Counted from the stretch's first letter, positions 31,066 to 41,396 are shown. The stretch is DNA of 64,000 bases from Semisulcospira habei (GCA_036245525.1 BTPG01000006.1:72919026-72983025), one strand, 5' to 3'. Numbers and translations are program-made. The notes: a model not told the origin generated them from the sequence alone.

Positions 31066-31345
31066 TTAATCCCTTTACTGCCGCTGGATCTTTTGTCTCC
31101 GATCACCCTGGTGCCAGGGGACGGTAAACTGAACTGAACTGAATTGAAATTGCCGCTGGATGCAGACTTTTTTTGGTTTTGTTTTTTAAATCGTCGTAAA
31201 TTCAACGACAAAGGAACACAAATACAAAGTGGCTTTAGCAAGAGGCACAGGTCCTCATGAGACCACGCAACTGCAGGGTGTCATGAGGATCTATACATCT
31301 TGCATTTGTGCAGTGTTCAATTTATCTCGGCGGTGAGCGGATTAA
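31066..31345. repeat. family A foldback, full unit carrying an insertion
   Basis: TTAA (31066) -TCCCTTTACTGCCGCTGGAT, the 61-bp insertion, TGCAGAC, AATTCAACGACAAAGG, core 31238-31303, then CGGCGGTGAGCGGA-TTAA (31342-31345). Confidence 0.8.
31090..31150 (+). mobile_element. 61-bp micro-insertion, LINE 3' end with tandem tail
   Basis: Flanked by an 11-bp duplication TGCCGCTGGAT (31079-31089, 31151-31161). The insert has CCCTGGTGCCAGGGGACGGT and ends AAACTGAACTGAACTGAATT, a tandem-repeat tail as left by a strongly 5'-truncated LINE. The tail resembles that near 290 on the minus strand. Confidence 0.8.
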
Positions 31346-31529
31346 GGTTAAGCTATAAAACGCTTCCGCAGCTATTGATGATGGGCGCACTGAATGGAGT
31401 TAAGCCGAATTCAAAGTCCAGCACACATTTAGCTACGGAGACAGCACCTGGAAACGCCGTGCAATTTCGTATTTATCAAACCATCGACTGAAACTTGATC
31501 TGTGTTTCTAGGCCTTATAGTTACTGTTC
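31346..31529. other. short unassigned spacer
   Basis: No recognised features between two family A units. Confidence 0.4.
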
Positions 31530-31728
31530 TAAGCACTTCACTGCCGAGAAAAAAATGATCTAGATCCTACTGCAAGAGACTGCAGCTGTGGGGCCTCATG
31601 AGGATCTATGCCTCCTGTTGACACTACTTGGATTCCGTGCTAGTTGGATGACTGATGGGGCTGTTGGGCTTTGAGTTTACAGAGACTTTAGAAATACAAT
31701 CTGCATCAAACTGACAGTGAGGGATTCA
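31530..31728. repeat. family A foldback, decayed full unit
   Basis: CTAA-GCACTTCACTGCCGAG, shortened core (GCAAGAGACTGCAGCTGTGG, CATGAGGATCTATGCCTCCT), right flank TTTACAGAGACTTTAGAAAT, ACAGTGAGGGA-TTCA. Confidence 0.7.
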
Positions 31729-31742
31729 TGTGCCTCAGGACC

Positions 31743-31952
31743 GTAACACCTTCACTGCCGAGAAAATGTGAACACAACCCAACTGCAAGAAGCATAGATC
31801 CTCATGAGCCCCCGCGGGGGCTCATGAGGATATATGCCTCTTGCTGAAGACAATTTGTATCCGTGTTTCTTGGGCGATTTTGGCTTTTGGTCGCTGAATG
31901 AACGATGATTTCAGAAACAAAAATGTACGTACAGTGGCAGAGAAAGGGTTAA
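31743..31952. repeat. family A foldback, full unit
   Basis: GTAA-CACCTTCACTGCCGAG, core 31785-31844 with a shortened GC centre (GCCCCCGCGGGGGC), right flank GATTTCAGAAAC, GGCAGAGAAAGGG-TTAA (31949-31952). Confidence 0.82.
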
Positions 31953-32018
31953 CTCATTCGCAGCCAGCCGCATCCGGATGCGTGACTCATGCCGCGCATC
32001 CGGATGTGAATGAGTTAA
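31949..32018. repeat. family C-like foldback (TTAA)
   Basis: Begins on the same TTAA that ends the previous element. CTCATTCGCAGCCAGCCGCA, CATCCGGATGCG, then GCGCATCCGGATGTGAATGAG-TTAA (32015-32018). Confidence 0.82.
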
Positions 32019-32020
32019 GC

Positions 32021-32436
32021 TACGTTTCCATAAGGACGAATCCGATACGAATACGATCCGAACCCGATACGGCAATGCAATTTTCGTACAGAATTTGTGG
32101 CGCGCGTAAAACTTGCGACATGGGAATCCCGCCTTTGCGAGAACCACTAAATACATGTACGGCGCTAAGATTAAAATGGCACTAGAACATGCGACAGGTG
32201 GCAACCTGTACGTCATACTTTCGGTCCGAACACATGCGACATCCGAAAAAAAATCGCTCCCCTGAGCCGAAAACAAAATCCTTTCGTGTTCGTTTCGCAG
32301 TCGAATTCGAAATTCGCTACTGCATCGGAGAAATGGAAACACGCAATCATTAAAACGACTTGCAAGATCTGTTCTGTCTCGGACCCGCTTCGGATTCCAG
32401 TCGTGTTCGTGTTGGATTCGTGCTTATGGAAACGTA
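32021..32436. mobile_element. MITE with terminal inverted repeats, 416 bp
   Basis: Termini TACGTTTCCATAAGGACGAA and the inverse TTCGTGCTTATGGAAACGTA. Longer subterminal regions also pair (GAATCC...CGAATACGA against TCGTGTT...GGATTC). No transposase; superfamily unknown. Confidence 0.75.
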
Positions 32437-32523
32437 CCTATGCGGCTCAGAGCTATGCGATTCTGAACGCGAAGGCTCTCGAGAATCATCAGATCAACAC
32501 ACGCACGGCCCTTTTGCCCTCAC

Positions 32524-32674
32524 CTGTGAGTTCGGAAGTGGATGTTAAGCCCCAGGAAACAGCAAGCCATGATAATGCCCGTAGACGCCAGGGCCACCAG
32601 CGCTAGGTACACAGGCGTCGAAACATGCCTCATTTCCTCGTGCTGGATGGTGCGGTCTAAGGGCACTCGACCAC
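32524..32674 (-). CDS. GABBR2: GABA-B receptor exon: linker and TM1
   Basis: 151 nt; two bases complete a Gly, then 49 codons, and two bases of an Arg codon remain. Reads RVPLDRTIQHEEMRHVSTP, then YLALVALASTGIIMACCFLG and LNIHFRTH. This is the linker and the hydrophobic TM1 helix ending in a basic cytoplasmic segment. Acceptor GTGCGTCAG, donor ACAG|GTGAGG. There is no Cys-rich domain between flytrap and TM1, as in other GABA-B receptors. A 108-bp GC-rich palindrome lies only 43 nt upstream of the acceptor. Confidence 0.93.
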
Positions 32675-32717
32675 CTGACGCACACGGAACCATAATTGGA
32701 CGCTTCCGGCAATAATA

Positions 32718-32825
32718 CACAGTACACAAAGGTTCATCGGGCCGACGTCGGCCGCAGTGGACCCGCGCACGTTCGTGCGCGGGCCAACTGCGGCCGACTT
32801 CGGCCAGATGTCCTTTGCGCATTGG
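32718..32825. repeat. family F foldback next to a 3' splice site
   Basis: AGTACACAAAGGTTCATCGG, GCCGACGTCGGCCGCAGTGG, CCGCGCACGTTCGTGCGCGG and inverse. It ends 43 nt from the acceptor of the TM1 exon. Confidence 0.85.
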
Positions 32826-32989
32826 ATATTGAACCTATGTAAGAGGAATTGCAGCAGGAGCCGGGAGATATGTAAGGGCAGTCTATTAAGAATGAAAGGG
32901 AGTCTAACTTGATGTTGGTTGTTAGGGAAACTCCGCGCATATAATCACGCCTTTTTATGAGCGCTTGCCATTAATAAAAGAAAAAGCCC

Positions 32990-33200
32990 AAACAAACCAA
33001 AAAAAAAAAGAAAAAAAGAAGATCAACATCAACAACCAAAAATCCCAACAAACAAACAAACAAACAAACAAACAAACAAACAAACAAACAAATAAACAAA
33101 CAAACGAACAAAACAATAATTGCAAAAAACAACCAACAAAGAATCAACAAATACAACAGCAGCAGCAACAACAGGAACAGCAAATCAACACGCATGCACG

Positions 33201-33290
<90 letters not shown>

Positions 33291-33630
33291 AAAACAAAAA
33301 GAACACAAAACCATACAAAAATCAATAACCTCACCCCCCCCCCCTCCTAAAAAAAAAAAGAAACATCCCCCCACCAAAAAAACAAAACAAAACAAAAAAA
33401 GACGAAAAACCACCACCACCACCACCACCACCACCACCACCAACAACAACAAAACCCAACAACAAACAAACAAACAAACAAACAAACAAACAAACAAACA
33501 AACAAACAAACAAAAAACCCAACCAAAATAACAACAAAGAAACAAAGAAAAAAAAAAAAGAAAGAAAGAAAGACAGAAAGAAAGAAAGAGAGAAAGAAAG
33601 AAACAAACAACAAACACCAAAACCCCAAAC
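32990..33630. repeat. low-complexity block: AAAC, CA, ACC and GAAA repeats
   Basis: AAAC (33048-33107, 33464-33512), CA (33205-33290), ACC (33411-33442) and GAAA (33550-33605) arrays in a row. Open frames here are repeat-encoded. Confidence 0.95.
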
Positions 33631-33754
33631 AACACCATACTGAGATTTATGGCTCAGATGGGATTCAAGAAATGCTGCATCTCTGCGGTATGCTGAACGT
33701 TTCTGTATCATTTCGTCATGGGATGCAGCTTCAGAATCCTATTTCATATCATAC

Positions 33755-33838
33755 CTCTCCAGTAGATGGGCTTTCCCTTGGTAAAGTCCAGCGAGCTGTC
33801 CGAAGCGTCGTACTCGGCAATTTTTACCATCTCCCCTC
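33755..33838 (-). CDS. GABBR2: GABA-B receptor exon: end of flytrap, linker
   Basis: 84 nt: two bases complete a Gly codon, 27 codons follow, one base is left over. Reads GEMVKIAEYDASDSSLDF then TKGKPIYWR. This is the last beta-strand region of the flytrap and the start of the linker (family: R.VKVGEYN...). Acceptor TGTTGCAG, donor AGAG|GTATGA. Confidence 0.92.
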
Positions 33839-33886
33839 CTGCAACACAATTACGTCAAACCCAACGTCAAACGTCTAAGCTGATGT

Positions 33887-34088
33887 TTAACCCCTTCACT
33901 GTCAGTAGACGCAGACTGTGTCATGAAACCAATATTAGTTCAACGCCAACGAGCTTCAGTCGTCCAAGGAACATGGATGCAAAGTGCTGACAGCAAGAGG
34001 CATAGGTCCTCATATGCTCCCGTGACTGCTTGGGTTCTTGAAGATCTATGTCTCTTGCACTTGGATTGTGTTTCAGTGAAAGGGTTAA
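33887..34088. repeat. family A foldback, full unit with both TTAA
   Basis: TTAA-CCCCTTCACTGTCAGTAGAC, AGTTCAACGCCAACGAG, core 33990-34058 (decayed centre), then TTGTGTTTCAGTGAAAGGG-TTAA (34085-34088). Confidence 0.85.
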
Positions 34089-34209
34089 GCATTTGACTCG
34101 TTGTATAAGACCATAGATTAAAAAGGACCTAAAATGACATTATCGCTATAAAGCTGTAAACTCATACACTATAGACACACATATAACATAATATATCAAA
34201 AAAATATAT

Positions 34210-34311
34210 GGATCGACTGCGATAATTAGTTCAAGGTTGGTGCCAGAGTAGCTAGGCGCCTTTAAAGCTCCGGGCTATTCTGGCACCACCCTTGAATTAT
34301 CATGGTCGATC
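34210..34311. repeat. family B foldback
   Basis: GGATCGACTGCGATAATTAG, CCAGAGTAGCTAGGCGCC and the inverse CTTGAATTATCATGGTCGAT. Confidence 0.78.
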
Positions 34312-34494
34312 TGTCCCTTGAGTGGCAAAGTATTGCTTAGAGGAAAACACACACACACACAAATATTTTGAAATGATGGAGAGAAAACCCGCACGATGAT
34401 AGCACGAGACCTTTGGCTTCACTAACTTTTTTTAGCCAACGTTGTCAAGCCACTGAATTTAGATTCATGTTGGCCGGTTTGTGCTTTGGACAGT

Positions 34495-34574
34495 TTAACT
34501 CATTCGAGACGTGCCGCCTCCGGATACGCGGCTTATGCCGCGTATCCGGAGGCGGCACGTCTCGAATGAGTTAA
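34495..34574. repeat. family C foldback, perfect copy with both TTAA
   Basis: TTAA, a 34-bp arm (CTCATTCGAGACGTGCCGCC then TCCGGATACGCGGC), TTAT loop, the exact inverse arm, TTAA. Perfect symmetry suggests it is young. Confidence 0.95.
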
Positions 34575-34785
34575 CCCTTTTAGTCCCAAAGGTCCCATTT
34601 CTCAAAGTTTAGAGGTGTTTCCCAACAACTATGTACCAGTTGTAGGAGATGGATTGATCATGATAATTCAAGGGTAGTGCCAGATGAGCTTGGCGCCTTC
34701 AGGTGCCAAGCTCATCTGGCACTACCCATGAATTATCATGATCAATCCATCTCCTGCTGCAGGGTCCCGGGGCTAAAAGGGTTAA
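34571..34785. repeat. family B foldback, full unit with both TTAA
   Basis: Starts on the TTAA that ends the family C element. Tips CCCTTTTAGTCCC and GGGGCTAAAAGGG; core 34640-34757 with GATTGATCATGATAATTCAA and inverse; TTAA at 34782-34785. Both arms carry GATTGATC instead of GATCGACC. Confidence 0.92.
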
Positions 34786-34839
34786 GCTAAGCCGTAAGGC
34801 GGAAAAAACGCATATTGGCGCACTCATGTTTAAACTGAC

Positions 34840-34900
34840 CTTGCATCTGGAGGATGTTGATACTGCCCACTCTGTCCCCGTTGTTGAATTTAACTCTGCC
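34840..34900 (-). CDS. GABBR2: GABA-B receptor exon: short flytrap strand exon
   Basis: 61 nt, phase 0 to phase 1. Reads GRVKFNNGDRVGSINILQMQ. With the preceding GVT it gives GVTGRVKFNNGDRVG, the G.V.F..G.R.G strand-turn conserved in GABA-B flytraps. Acceptor TATCTGAAG is weak in pyrimidines; donor CAAG|GTCAGT. It lies 54 bp from the nearest foldback (34571-34785). Confidence 0.9.
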
Positions 34901-35201
34901 CTTCAGATAGACAACACCCAGTTAGACATGTAACAAAGCGCGATATATGTATACTATGTACTACATTACACAGTAAAGAAGAAACCAATGAAACAAAGAA
35001 ACACGAATGTAGCTGCATTTTTCTCTCAACAGAAGTGTCTATTTTGAAATATTAATAAATTGTGTTGTAACTGTCTTTTGTAGGTATTTCTGTCTGCGTT
35101 GGGTTCTTCTCTGCAATTTATACGCTTAGCAGTCACCTTTTGGTCTGGATTTTACGTTACATAGTGTACACACATAAGATTACGTGTGATACTTTATAAC
35201 A

Positions 35202-35300
35202 AGGGGCCGGTTGCATGAGTGAGCTTAGTCCTGCGCCATATCGGCGCACCTTGCTTAGTAGCTGGTGCAGGACTAAGCTCGCTCATGCAACTGGCCCTTT
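35202..35300. repeat. family H foldback
   Basis: AAGGGGCCGGTTGCATGAGT, GAGCTTAGTCCTGCGCC pairs with GGTGCAGGACTAAGCTC, GCTCATGCAACTGGCCC. Inner centre CTTGCTTAGTAGC is one-sided. Confidence 0.85.
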
Positions 35301-35600
35301 ATCCTCTAAGGCCCACAGCGGTAAGGTCCAAAATCAAGACCAGCACATGTGATCCTGATAACGGCGATATAGTGATGATGATGTGGAGACGAGGCGGATG
35401 GACGGGGTGAGAGACGGGGCGCGGGATACAGGTTTACGCTGTAGGACTGACAAATGGAAATCCTTTCAAACTCGGAAATGGACTCGACAATTTTTGCGTC
35501 AACAGATCTCTAAAGGGTTTCTCTCAATTTCAAAAAGTAACACACTGCATTTCTTCAGAGCAAATCCTCCTTAACGCGTAGCGACTCGCAGAAGGGATCC
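35301..35600. other. intron sequence with a family G scrap
   Basis: GGTAAGGTCCAAAATCAAGACCAGCAC (about 35322-35348) is a family G right arm. Nothing else recognised. Confidence 0.45.
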
Positions 35601-35721
35601 AGGGCTCAGTTGCGTGAGTGAGCTGAGTCCCGCGCCAGCCACTAAGCAAGGTGCTCCGCTATAGCGGAGCACCATGCTTAGTGGCTGGCGCAGCAGTAGC
35701 CTCACTCACGCAAGTGACCCA
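35601..35721. repeat. family H foldback, complete
   Basis: AGGGCTCAGTTGCGTGAGTG, CCAGCCACTAAGCAAGGTGC, TCCGCTATAGCGGA centre, then GCACCATGCTTAGTGGCTGG and the inverse tip. Confidence 0.88.
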
Positions 35722-35817
35722 GTCACGAAATTGGACCTCGCGTTACGCTAGTCCTCGACGCTTCAACCTTCAAAACCTAAGGGGAAGAGATGTAAAAAAA
35801 GGTGCACATTCTAAATA

Positions 35818-35882
35818 GCAAGAGGCATAGATTCTCATAAGCCCCTGCACTTGCCGGGTTTATCAAAATCCATACCTCTCGT
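35818..35882. repeat. family A foldback, decayed
   Basis: GCAAGAGGCATAGATTCTCA and ATCAAAATCCATACCTCTCG. Two weaker family A relics follow at about 35950-36012 and 36053-36108. Confidence 0.65.
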
Positions 35883-36240
35883 ACTTGGAAGAGGGCTGAC
35901 TGAGGGACAAGAAACTCACTCCTTGAGCAAACGGGCTCTGTTTTAAATAGATTTAGATCCTGAAGAAACCTGACAAAGCCCCATCACTGCGGGGGAACAT
36001 GAAGATCAATGCTTTTGGAAATCACAATTACGGCCCTCCAAAAGTGTGCAAAAGGCACAGATCATTATATGTCTCCGTAAGCTGCGTGGTCTCATTAACA
36101 TTTACGGCACAAACTATCAAAATTTACATTAATGTTCCTCCAGTAATCTACAGGGGAAAATAAAATCGTTCCCATTACTTCTTGAAGCAGCACGTACAAT
36201 ACGTATGGGCAATATATGATCAAATGTAGGTTGAGGAAAT

Positions 36241-36331
36241 GCGAGAGGAAATGCGACATTTTTGGAATCATCGGAAACACTACAGTTTTTCCGATGATTC
36301 AAAAAATGTCGCATTTCTTTTGCTCGTCAGA
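36241..36331. repeat. family E foldback
   Basis: GAGGAAATGCGACATTTTTG, GAATCATCGGAAACACT, loop, CGATGATTCAAAAAATGTCG, CATTTCTTTTGCTCGTCAG. The left tip is eroded. Confidence 0.78.
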
Positions 36332-36603
36332 ATACATTACCGGCATATTTTGTCGACGATTTGGGTCAGGGTGACAAATGCCAATTTGTTCAGCAAATAC
36401 ACGGACACCAGATGTTGAATCAAAGACAAACTGTATTTTAGACGGATTCTTCAAATATATTAAAACACTAACCAAAGTTACAAATGGCCAAAAATATAGG
36501 TACAGAAGGCTGACAAGGTTATGTCCTGGTTATCAGAAATCAGAAACAGGTCTGATGGTGCAGTGTGCAGTCGGGTTGTCTTGGCCAACTCGCTCAATTT
36601 GTA

Positions 36604-36762
36604 AGGCTACAGTCAACTCATACGAGACGTGCGGTATGCAAAGGGCCGCATATCCGTATAAGGCGCAGCTGGAGTGAGCCTTACAGATGGAGCGAGTACA
36701 CTCGCTCCATCTGTAAGACTCATCCCAGACGTGTTAGTGTCCAAAATCACAGACCAGCACAT
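36604..36762. repeat. composite foldback, family C left part and family G right arm
   Basis: CTCATACGAGACGTGCGGTA (C-like) leads into a perfect hairpin TTACAGATGGAGCGAGT/ACTCGCTCCATCTGTAA (36681-36716), then CAGACGTGTTAGTGTCCAAA and ATCACAGACCAGCAC (G). Confidence 0.7.
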
Positions 36763-36839
36763 ATACATGTTCGAAAATAACTAATAAAAGTGCCTGCAAA
36801 CTTGTAAATAGACACTATGCATTAGAATGGTGGGAGAGA

Positions 36840-36867
36840 TACGGATCTCTCTCTCTCTTGTATGTAA

Positions 36868-36946
<79 letters not shown>

Positions 36947-37054
36947 TATTTTTAATTTTAATTTCCTTTTTTATGCTGTAGATCTTAGCAACGGCAAGTT
37001 TGTAAAATGACGATTTGTTTTCTGTCAAAACTTTTTACCGTTGAAAAATAAAGT

Positions 37055-37125
<71 letters not shown>

Positions 37126-37130
37126 TAGCA
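36840..37130 (+). mobile_element. 3' end of a CR1-group LINE with (ATC)n tail
   Basis: Holds an (AAT)n array (36868-36946). Then comes TTAGCAACGGCAAGTTTGTA and CCGTTGAAAAATAAAGTATC, ending in (ATC)n (37055-37125). The GCAACGGCA...CCGTTG.AAAATAAAG ending also appears inverted at 39.3 and 42.7 kb. Confidence 0.7.
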
Positions 37131-37434
37131 TCATCATCTCTCTGTCTCTCTCTCATGCTAAATACAGAAGAAAGGGGAGCAACCAATGATGGAAGAGCCT
37201 GAAATAAGTTAAACACAGGTTTAGAACCAAAAATACACGCTTTGATCCCAAGCCGGATTCAAACGACACTAAATATAGACATACTGAACACCAGATATAG
37301 GCACACGGATACGGATAAATGCTGGAACAAGAGCTGGAATCTAAAATTAACTTGGCCAAAAGCTGAGGGAATAAAAAGAAATAAGAAATCCAAACTCCGT
37401 TAGGTGAGGATGTTAATTGCCGGAGATTTCACAT

Positions 37435-37499
37435 CAAAAGGCATCGATTCAAATGAGCCCCTGCTTCTGCAGGGGCTCACAAGAATCTACGCCTTTTGC
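37435..37499. repeat. family A foldback, CAAAAGGC variant
   Basis: CAAAAGGCATCGATTCAAAT pairs with CACAAGAATCTACGCCTTTTG; AAAAGG/CCTTTT change in both arms. Confidence 0.72.
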
Positions 37500-37670
37500 A
37501 ATCGGAAGAGAGGCTGAGGCTGTCTGGCTATTGGAACTTACATCTTCCGACAAAAGGGAGAACTTTAGAAAAGGGAGACAATTCCTGGCTGTCTGGGGAT
37601 TGGATATCAGACCTTCCGGAAAAGGAAACAAATATAGAAAAGGGAGACAATTTCTGGCAGTGTTGTAAAT
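37500..37670. repeat. tandem duplication, about 75-80 bp
   Basis: CTGGCTATTGGAACTTACAT/CTTCCGACAAAAGG matches CTGGGGATTGGATATCAGAC/CTTCCGGAAAAGG, with AGAAAAGGGAGACAATT in both. Confidence 0.65.
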
Positions 37671-37900
37671 GAGCAGAATAAGATGCAGAGACAGAGGCTA
37701 AGCGCGAATGTTATCACAGATTTAAAAATAGATATATAACAGGATTCTTCGGACCACTGGCTCATTGTGTTCTGAAATAGAGTCAGCAATACAGGAACTG
37801 CTACAATGGACACAAATACCAGGACATGGAATAGGAATAAACAAGAAACAGTAACCCTTTTCATCCTGATACACTGATGCTTGAAATACATTTGATTATG

Positions 37901-37970
37901 AAAGTTCAAGGGTGGTGCCAGAATAGCTTGGCGCACCAGGCGCCAAGCTATTCTGGCACCATCCTTGAAC
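37901..37970. repeat. family B foldback
   Basis: AAGTTCAAGGGTGGTGCCAG, AATAGCTTGGCGC, loop ACCA, then the inverse to ATCCTTGAACT. Confidence 0.82.
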
Positions 37971-38810
37971 TATACTGACTGTCTTGTAATCTGTCATGTA
38001 GCCTTCGTAGGACAAGCAATTAAAAAAATCTGCCTCATGACGGAAAAAAATTAAATTATTCTCCATAACATTTTCAGGGTTGTGCGTTAAATATATTGAT
38101 GGCTTGACCCATCTATGGTTGCGTGAACCTAAAACTATAAGAGTTTATTTCACTCACATGAATTTTTTTAAGGGCCCCACGTGGCCCCCATTTGCAAAAC
38201 TGTTGGGCTCCGTCTGGGCTGCCCATCTGAGGCCCACGCGCCAATCCACAAAGGGCGCACCGGAATCCCATGACCCATCGCAGGCTGGGACAATTTAAAA
38301 TTTACTTAACAACGAAATTTGTAACACTAGCGACCATGAACGTACAACAGGCGCGCAGTAATACACGACATCATCGTCTGGACGTTTATTTTCTGCCGTT
38401 CTCTGCATCTTATGTCAGCATAAAAGCGACTCAAAGTCACACGGCAGAAGGTTGCTGTACGGTATCTAGCCATGTTCAGTTTTAGTTTTACAACAGATGA
38501 CGCCAATGTTCTCAATGATCTACTGCTTTAAATAGCTGCCAACTCATTTTTGAGGAAGGGTTTAATTTATTTGTATACAAACTTCTTGTAAAAAGTTTTC
38601 TCTCGAAGACTGAAACAATCCATAAATAAATGCTCAAATGTTGTTTTTTTAAAAATTAATAAATCCAAATATTAGATTTAGACGCCCATGGCGCGGTAGA
38701 TTATCAACAGCGTACTACAAATAGGTACGCAGCATGAGGCAGGCACACATGTACAGAAAGCCAAGAGAAAAAAGGAGCCCACCTAATCAATTTAGCCACG
38801 ACGCACTATA
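37971..38810. other. intron sequence without recognised features
   Basis: About 840 bp of AT-rich sequence. No palindrome, repeat or coding signature noticed. Confidence 0.5.
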
Positions 38811-38865
38811 GCAGGAAGCGGATCGACCATGATAATGAAAGGGTAGTGCCAGATTAGCCTATACG
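38811..38865. repeat. family B left half
   Basis: GGATCGACCATGATAATGAA, AGGGTAGTGCCAGATTAGCC. No right arm. Confidence 0.65.
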
Positions 38866-38950
38866 AAAACCTTCGTAGTTTACGTGGCATCGAACAGCAA
38901 TAATCAATTCACTGGCTGAGAATATGACGCTTGCTAATTGTTGACCCAAA

Positions 38951-39156
38951 TTAACCGCTTCACTACCAAGACAAAGTCAACACCAACCAACTGCAAGAGG
39001 CACTGATACTCATGCGCCCCCGCAGGGGTGGGGGTACATGAGGCTCTGTGCCTCTTGCTGTGCTTATTTTGTATCCGTGTCCCTCTTGCGGCTGACGATC
39101 TTTGGTGTTACGTTTACACCGATACAGGTATTAGAAACCGGCAATGAAGGGATTAA
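38951..39156. repeat. family A foldback, full unit with both TTAA
   Basis: TTAA-CCGCTTCACTACCAAGAC, core 38993-39059 (GCAAGAGGCACTGATACTCA and inverse), right flank with ACGATCTTTGGTGTTACGTTTACACC, GGCAATGAAGGGA-TTAA (39153-39156). Confidence 0.82.
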
Positions 39157-39259
39157 AGGACTTGCTGCGCGTACCCGGAAGAAAAAAATCTTTTGCTATA
39201 AAACAGAATCTATATTTGGAACACCTACGACGAAACACCACAAGATAAGACAAACAAAG

Positions 39260-39448
39260 GGGAGAGAGAGAGAGAGAGACAATGACAATGACAATGACAA
39301 TGAACTTTTATTTTACAACGGTAGAAATATTTGGTTACAAGACCAATTTTCAAACTTGCCGTTGTTACAAAGTACAAATCAGCATTATCGCGAACAAAAC
39401 AATGGTCTAATACATTACTAGGTTACACACACATACACACGCACTCAT

Positions 39449-39536
<88 letters not shown>

Positions 39537-39600
39537 ACACACACACCATCACACACACACAAACACACTCCTCTAAGGAATGGGTCAGAGTAATAATATG
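39260..39600 (-). mobile_element. CR1-group LINE 3' fragment
   Basis: Minus strand ends AACGGCAAGTTTGAAAATTG, CCGTTGTAAAATAAAAGTTC, then (ATTGTC)n (39279-39301 on plus) and GA repeat. Its 3' UTR contains the CA array 39448-39560. Only UTR is present. Confidence 0.7.
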
Positions 39601-39699
39601 TAAATTTTATGTTACATACTGTCACAGCTGATATACCTGACGATAAGAATGCATGCATGGGATGACAATACATGACAATACTCTCTCCGTCTCTGTCTC

Positions 39700-41396
39700 T
39701 CTCTCTCGCTGAGGAGTTTAATAACCACTTTCTATCAGCCCCCAAGACTTACTCAGTTTTCACAATCGCGATCAGTCGATATAGTCTACTCCAGAGAAGC
39801 TAACAATGTTCTGTAAGCAAAGATTGTCCTCAGATGATGTCTTCGTCATCCCTGATATTGCTGTACACGAGGTAGGCAAATACATTTCCATCCTAAAAAA
39901 GAAAACATCTTCGGGCAGTGATGGTATCAATGGATATATCCTTGACCTGTCGCAACCATACGTAGTGGAACCTCTTACATACATTTATAACCTGTGTATA
40001 CAAACAAATGTCTTCCCAGTAGCTTTCAAAAATAAAAAATAGTGCCTGTTCCTAAAGCAAAAGATTCCTCTGAAATAAATCACTTTCGCCCCATTTCCCT
40101 TCTATCAGTTCTCTCGAAGCCTCTGGAAAAGCATGTTCACAAACATCTTCTGGAATTTCTTGATGAAAGGTCCCTATTATGTCATTACCAGTCAGGATTT
40201 CGTCCCAAGCATTCATGCCACACTGCACTCGCACGAATTGTGAATTCGTGGGTCAACAGCATAAATGATAATAAAATGGCTGGTGCTGTCTTCTTGGATC
40301 TAAGGAAAACGTTCGATCTTATCGATCACACCATCTTATTAAAAAAGCTTGCCACTTACTTCAACAATAAGAGCCCGTCAACTCTTTCGTTTCTGAACTC
40401 CTATCTTACAAAAAGAACACAAACAGTCTACGTCAATGGAAAATGTTCTTCTGAACAAGTAGTTGAGTATGGAGTGCCCCAGGGGTCTATTTGTAGGCCC
40501 ACTACTGTTCTGTATCTTCATTAACGATCTACCTTTACATGTAACGTGTACTGAGGCTGAGTGTGACATGTTTGCCGACGACTCAACATTACATTCCGCT
40601 GGTAAAACTGTGCCTGAAATTGCACTTAATCGTCAAGAGAGTCTTCATGAAGTCTCTCGGTGGTGTAATGAAAATCGCATGCTTGTAAATCCCACAAAAA
40701 CAAAAGGCATGCTTATCACAACCCGTCAGAACATCAGCTTCAACCTCCATCACTCAACCTTTCTTTTGACTCCATCCCAGTTGAGCAGGTCAGTCAACAT
40801 CGCCTGCTTGGAGTAATAATAGATGATGATTTAAGCTGGCAAAACCACCTAATCTATATGCGAAAACATTTGTCCAAAAAGTTGTTTCTACTTTCCAAAC
40901 TTTAAAAGATCATTGACCTTAAGACACACAAACTATTGTTTAATGCCTACATTAAACCACACATTGATTATGCCTCAACAATATGGGATGGCTGCAGTGA
41001 AAATCACTTCAAGAAGATAAACTCACTATACAAGCGCGCTGCTAAACTTATCCTCCCTGATCCGTCTTTATCCACCGATGCCAAGCTGCAGGCCATTGGA
41101 CTTCTCCCTCTGGTTAAGCACCTCGCACTAAATAAATGTGTACTGATGCACACAATTATTAACTACAAAGCTATACCTTACTTATCTAGACTTTTTTCGC
41201 CAACTGAAAAGAAATACAGCACCTCCAGGAACATTCTTTCTATAAAAAGGCCCGTATAGACCTGAACAAATCTAGTCTGTCTTATTCAGGTGCTCTTTTA
41301 TGGAACTCACTTTCTCCCACTATTCAACAAACCACGTCCCTGTCTCTGTTTAAAAGTAGAGTACATGATTACCTTTCTAAGACAACGAAATGTTGA
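39700..41396 (+). pseudogene. CR1-group reverse transcriptase, frameshifted
   Basis: Pieces in order: DIAVHEVGKYISILKKKTSS; frameshift at about 40040; FRPISLLSVLSKPLEKH, QSGFRPKHSCHTAL, FLDLRKTFDLIDHTIL; YGVPQGS; frameshift at about 40490; FINDLPLHVTC and catalytic FADDSTLH; shifts near 40800 and 40920; PHIDYASTIWDG. The ending FKSRVHDYLSK is in a further frame after 41240. At least four breaks. The catalytic FADD is kept. Confidence 0.82.
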
